Assembly (NCBI GenBank): GCA_946480515.1
Contig: CAMLKX010000127.1
Coordinates: 1 to 5,803, forward strand
Reading direction: 5' to 3'
Source of the DNA: an uncultured Sphingomonadaceae bacterium
GTDB taxonomy: Bacteria > Pseudomonadota > Alphaproteobacteria > Sphingomonadales > Sphingomonadaceae
DNA length: 5,803 nt
Positions 5,565 through 5,803 of this stretch are shown here, piece after piece. The position numbers and the translations under genes are program-made. The notes beneath the pieces are model-generated. The model was not told where the DNA came from. It searched no databases and saw only the letters and a list, made by a program, of their open reading frames with translations. Position 1 is the first letter of the stretch. Each line of letters begins with the position of its first letter.

Positions 5565-5660
5565 GCCGGGAGTCGGGCGGACGGGACAGTCGCCAACCTG
5601 GTCAGATCCGGAAGGAAGCAGCCACAACGATATCGTTCCGGGTCGTTCCGGCTCCCACCC
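5565..5660 (+). ncRNA. ffs: Signal recognition particle RNA, small bacterial (4.5S) type
   Basis: This is the RNA core of the signal recognition particle. It binds Ffh and the FtsY receptor to target membrane proteins during translation. The conserved domain IV hairpin is unmistakable. GGTCAG (5600-5605) is followed by ATCC, the GGAA tetraloop (5610-5613) and GGAAGCAGCC (5614-5623); from memory this differs from the E. coli 4.5S apical hairpin at one base. The RNA ends pair as GGGAGTCGG (5568-5576) with CCGGCTCCC (5648-5656), a 9-bp stem with one G-U pair. That gives the expected single long hairpin of about 90-97 nt. The exact ends are approximate. The gene lies 34 bp after the ferredoxin stop on the same strand, so read-through from the Fe-S operon may add to its own promoter. 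Confidence 0.95.
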
Positions 5661-5738
5661 ATGAGCCGCCGAGTGCAGTGAAACAGCACGTAGAGCCGGT
5701 GAATGGCGGACGGCCTGCCGCAGAGCGGACAGGACCGA

Positions 5739-5761
5739 CGGCGCGAATTCACTTCGCGCCG
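5739..5761 (+). terminator. Perfect GC hairpin downstream of the SRP RNA, terminator-like
   Basis: GGCGCGAA (5740-5747) and TTCGCGCC (5753-5760) are perfectly complementary with a 5-nt loop, and C5739-G5761 extends the stem to 9 bp. It is followed by a C-run and not a T-run, so it does not meet the rule for an intrinsic terminator. It could end ffs transcripts inefficiently or mark the 3' processing zone. Confidence 0.35.
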
Positions 5762-5783
5762 GCATCCCCCTAAACAGCGTTCG

Positions 5784-5803
5784 ATGATGGACGACGAATC
5801 GCC
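5784..5803 (+). CDS. Possible 5' end of a gene cut by the window edge, perhaps dnaX
   Basis: An ATG at 5784 (a second ATG at 5787) opens a reading frame encoding MMDDESP before the window ends. The protein is too short to recognise. The suggestion of dnaX (DNA polymerase III tau/gamma subunit) rests only on synteny, because ffs commonly lies directly upstream of dnaX in alphaproteobacteria. The frame is open back to another ATG at 5703, but that extension is arginine-rich and crosses the hairpin at 5739-5761, so the later start is preferred. No Shine-Dalgarno sequence is visible upstream. Confidence 0.35.

Noticed and set aside
5385..5765. Minus-strand ORFs over the ferredoxin end and SRP RNA, including a CPLCG motif at about 5507-5752
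   Set aside because: They are antisense to the SRP RNA and the ferredoxin. The CPLCG pair alone does not make a zinc-binding domain, and no ribosome binding site supports them.
1..5803. CRISPR array, insertion sequence, prophage or defence island
   Set aside because: No regularly spaced repeats, transposase or integrase motifs, or phage-like genes were found; gene content is housekeeping in type.

Overview
The window is GC-rich, densely coding DNA. The protein families and gene order fit an alphaproteobacterium, most likely a sphingomonad. The pointers are a class III PLP ornithine/lysine decarboxylase beside a deoxyhypusine-synthase-like gene, an Fe-S operon ending in an ISC-type ferredoxin, and a small bacterial SRP RNA just after it. 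The taxonomic call is inference from content and style; no search was run.

Left part (1-1766, minus strand): a polyamine module. A type III PLP-dependent ornithine/lysine decarboxylase (start probably TTG at 1661, promoter near 1738-1766) is followed by the first 117 codons of a deoxyhypusine-synthase-family gene that runs off the left edge. The 88-bp gap between them carries a 7-bp GC hairpin that reads as a cUUCGg hairpin in the transcript and resembles a REP-type palindrome. The decarboxylase would supply a diamine. The DHS-like enzyme probably joins aminobutyl groups to make homospermidine or a related polyamine.

Middle (1767-2951): two small genes of unknown function are divergently arranged: an acidic helical 82-aa protein (minus) and a 55-aa two-helix membrane protein (plus). 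A COG2945-type alpha/beta hydrolase (minus) follows. Its stop codon interlocks with that of the membrane protein.

Right part (2952-5803, plus strand): a tightly coupled operon of two different cysteine desulfurase-like PLP enzymes and a [2Fe-2S] ferredoxin. Each junction is a 4-bp ATGA stop/start overlap. The first enzyme starts at TTG and departs from consensus in its PLP pocket. The second is more canonical. Together they look like a sulfur-mobilisation and electron-donor unit for Fe-S assembly or tRNA thiolation. After a 34-bp gap lies the 4.5S-type SRP RNA gene (ffs), with its own likely promoter. The last 20 bp may be the start of dnaX, judged from synteny only.

Most of this is housekeeping. 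I saw no CRISPR array, insertion sequence, prophage gene or tRNA. The points most worth a second look are the tandem, diverged desulfurases and the hairpin in the polyamine operon.
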